Shown here: piece by piece, positions 6,627-7,328 of the stretch | Layout of the letters: each line of letters begins with the position of its first letter | Position numbering within the stretch: the first letter of the stretch is position 1 | Assembly (NCBI GenBank): GCA_030607835.1 | Contig: JAUWJE010000088.1 | Coordinates: forward strand, 1-7,328 | DNA length: 7,328 bases | Direction of reading: 5' to 3' | Source of the DNA: Candidatus Fermentibacterota bacterium | GTDB taxonomy: Bacteria > Fermentibacterota > Fermentibacteria > Fermentibacterales > JCC-6 | Translations under genes and position numbers: made by a program | Notes under the pieces: generated by a model | What the model was told of the DNA's origin: nothing | The model's database searches: none | Seen by the model: the letters and a program-made list of their open reading frames with translations, nothing else

Positions 6627-7328
6627 ATGAAATCCCGGTTCCTTATAATCACCATAATGGTTGCTGCAGCTGTCATGCTTTCAGTACAGGGCTGTGGAGA
6701 AACCAGGACCTCTGGATTCTACGTCGGTCATATAACAACTCAAACCACTTCACGTGATACTACCACCGTTCAGAGCACACAGACCGTATACGCAACGTCA
6801 CCGCAACCTGATGACACGCTGCTCAACTGCACCTTCGACGATGTGCTCACAGAACCTTTCGGTTCTTCCTGTCGTTATGAAGTCTACCATGGATCCATGC
6901 ATATCGACAACTCCGTGTTTCGGGATCCTGTTGTGCTCCTGTCCACAGCCGGACTTCTTGATGACGGTCTTGTCGAAGCCCAGTTTGATCTTGTAGATGC
7001 CGCGGCTCATTGTGTCGTTGGTCTGGTCCTTAGAGCCGAATCAACCGGAGATTTCATTCTACTCGGCGCAAACTCAAGAGGGCAATACACCATTCAGAGA
7101 TGTATCAACGGTCTGTGGCTTTCCGTTATGGGAATGGAACCTTTCGAATCAAGCAGACTCCTGCCTTACAGTTTGCCAGGAGTTGAGATATCTGCTCTTG
7201 TTCACGGCAACTACATCGATTTCAGGGTGAACGGTCAGCTCATTCAGGTTGTACGGACAACATTGCCTGCTCTGGGTCAGGTTGGTGTTTTTGTTGACGG
7301 ATACGTCAATGCGTCCCTTGACCGCTTA
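6627..7328 (+). CDS. Lipoprotein with concanavalin-like sandwich domain (3' end beyond window)
   Basis: 234 codons are visible, with no stop before the right edge. The signal peptide (MKSRFLIITIMVAAAVMLSVQGC) has two basic residues, a hydrophobic core and a lipobox-like end with Cys23; Gln at position -2 is unusual. A Thr/Ser-rich linker (about 26-63) follows. The rest (about 64-234) resembles a concanavalin/LamG-type jelly roll of the kind found in DUF1080-like proteins: VEAQFDLVD, then VVGLVLRAESTGDFILLGANSRGQYTIQR, then GNYIDFRVNGQLIQVV and LGQVGVFVD. Such domains bind carbohydrate or accompany glycoside-acting enzymes; no catalytic residues can be assigned here. It would sit on a membrane facing the periplasm or outside. 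ATG at 6627 is preceded by AGGAAAGAAG, a purine-rich ribosome site. The gene is divergent from the operon. Lipoprotein status is likely; the fold is probable; the role is unknown. Confidence 0.8.
   Translation, partial: MKSRFLIITIMVAAAVMLSVQGCGETRTSGFYVGHITTQTTSRDTTTVQSTQTVYATSPQPDDTLLNCTFDDVLTEPFGSSCRYEVYHGSMHIDNSVFRDPVVLLSTAGLLDDGLVEAQFDLVDAAAHCVVGLVLRAESTGDFILLGANSRGQYTIQRCINGLWLSVMGMEPFESSRLLPYSLPGVEISALVHGNYIDFRVNGQLIQVVRTTLPALGQVGVFVDGYVNASLDRL

Noticed and set aside
1..7328. CRISPR arrays, insertion sequences, tRNA or rRNA genes
   Set aside because: No spaced direct repeats, terminal inverted repeats, transposase-like proteins or RNA-gene signatures were seen.

Overview
The window looks like chromosomal DNA from a Gram-negative (diderm) bacterium. 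The evidence is two lipoproteins with lipobox signal peptides, a probable outer-membrane beta-barrel protein, and two peptidoglycan-modifying enzymes whose relatives work in the periplasm. Base composition is moderate (about mid-40s % GC by eye) and coding density is very high. I could not fix the phylum. The mix of Ser/Asp/Gly-rich envelope proteins with few close relatives recalls uncultured FCB-type lineages (for example Fermentibacterota), but this is only an impression.

Layout: seven genes lie on the minus strand, reading right to left from 6571 to the left edge, and look like one transcription unit. In order of transcription they are: a HlyD-like (barrel-sandwich plus helical hairpin) lipoprotein; glucose-6-phosphate isomerase (pgi); a putative outer-membrane barrel protein; phosphoribosylglycinamide formyltransferase (purN); an M15-type peptidoglycan peptidase with an Ig-like N-terminal domain and an EF-hand-like loop; a membrane-anchored L,D-transpeptidase of the YkuD family; and a membrane-anchored PQQ-type beta-propeller protein that runs off the left edge. 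The joints are very tight: two successive TGATG stop/start overlaps (pgi to barrel, barrel to purN), gaps of 10 to 13 nt elsewhere, and one larger gap of 43 nt. A divergent plus-strand gene starts 55 bp from the first operon gene. It encodes a lipoprotein with a concanavalin-like sandwich domain and runs off the right edge.

How the genes fit: pgi and purN are housekeeping metabolic genes, while the other minus-strand genes act in the envelope. The M15 peptidase and L,D-transpeptidase are adjacent and probably act together on peptidoglycan. The link between metabolism and envelope is by position only.

No mobile element, CRISPR array, RNA gene or convincing terminator was seen. I found no clear new system. 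The points most worth a second look are the mixed operon with its coupled starts, the calcium-loop-like insertion in the M15 peptidase, the adaptor-like lipoprotein without a visible transporter, and the frequent non-ATG starts.
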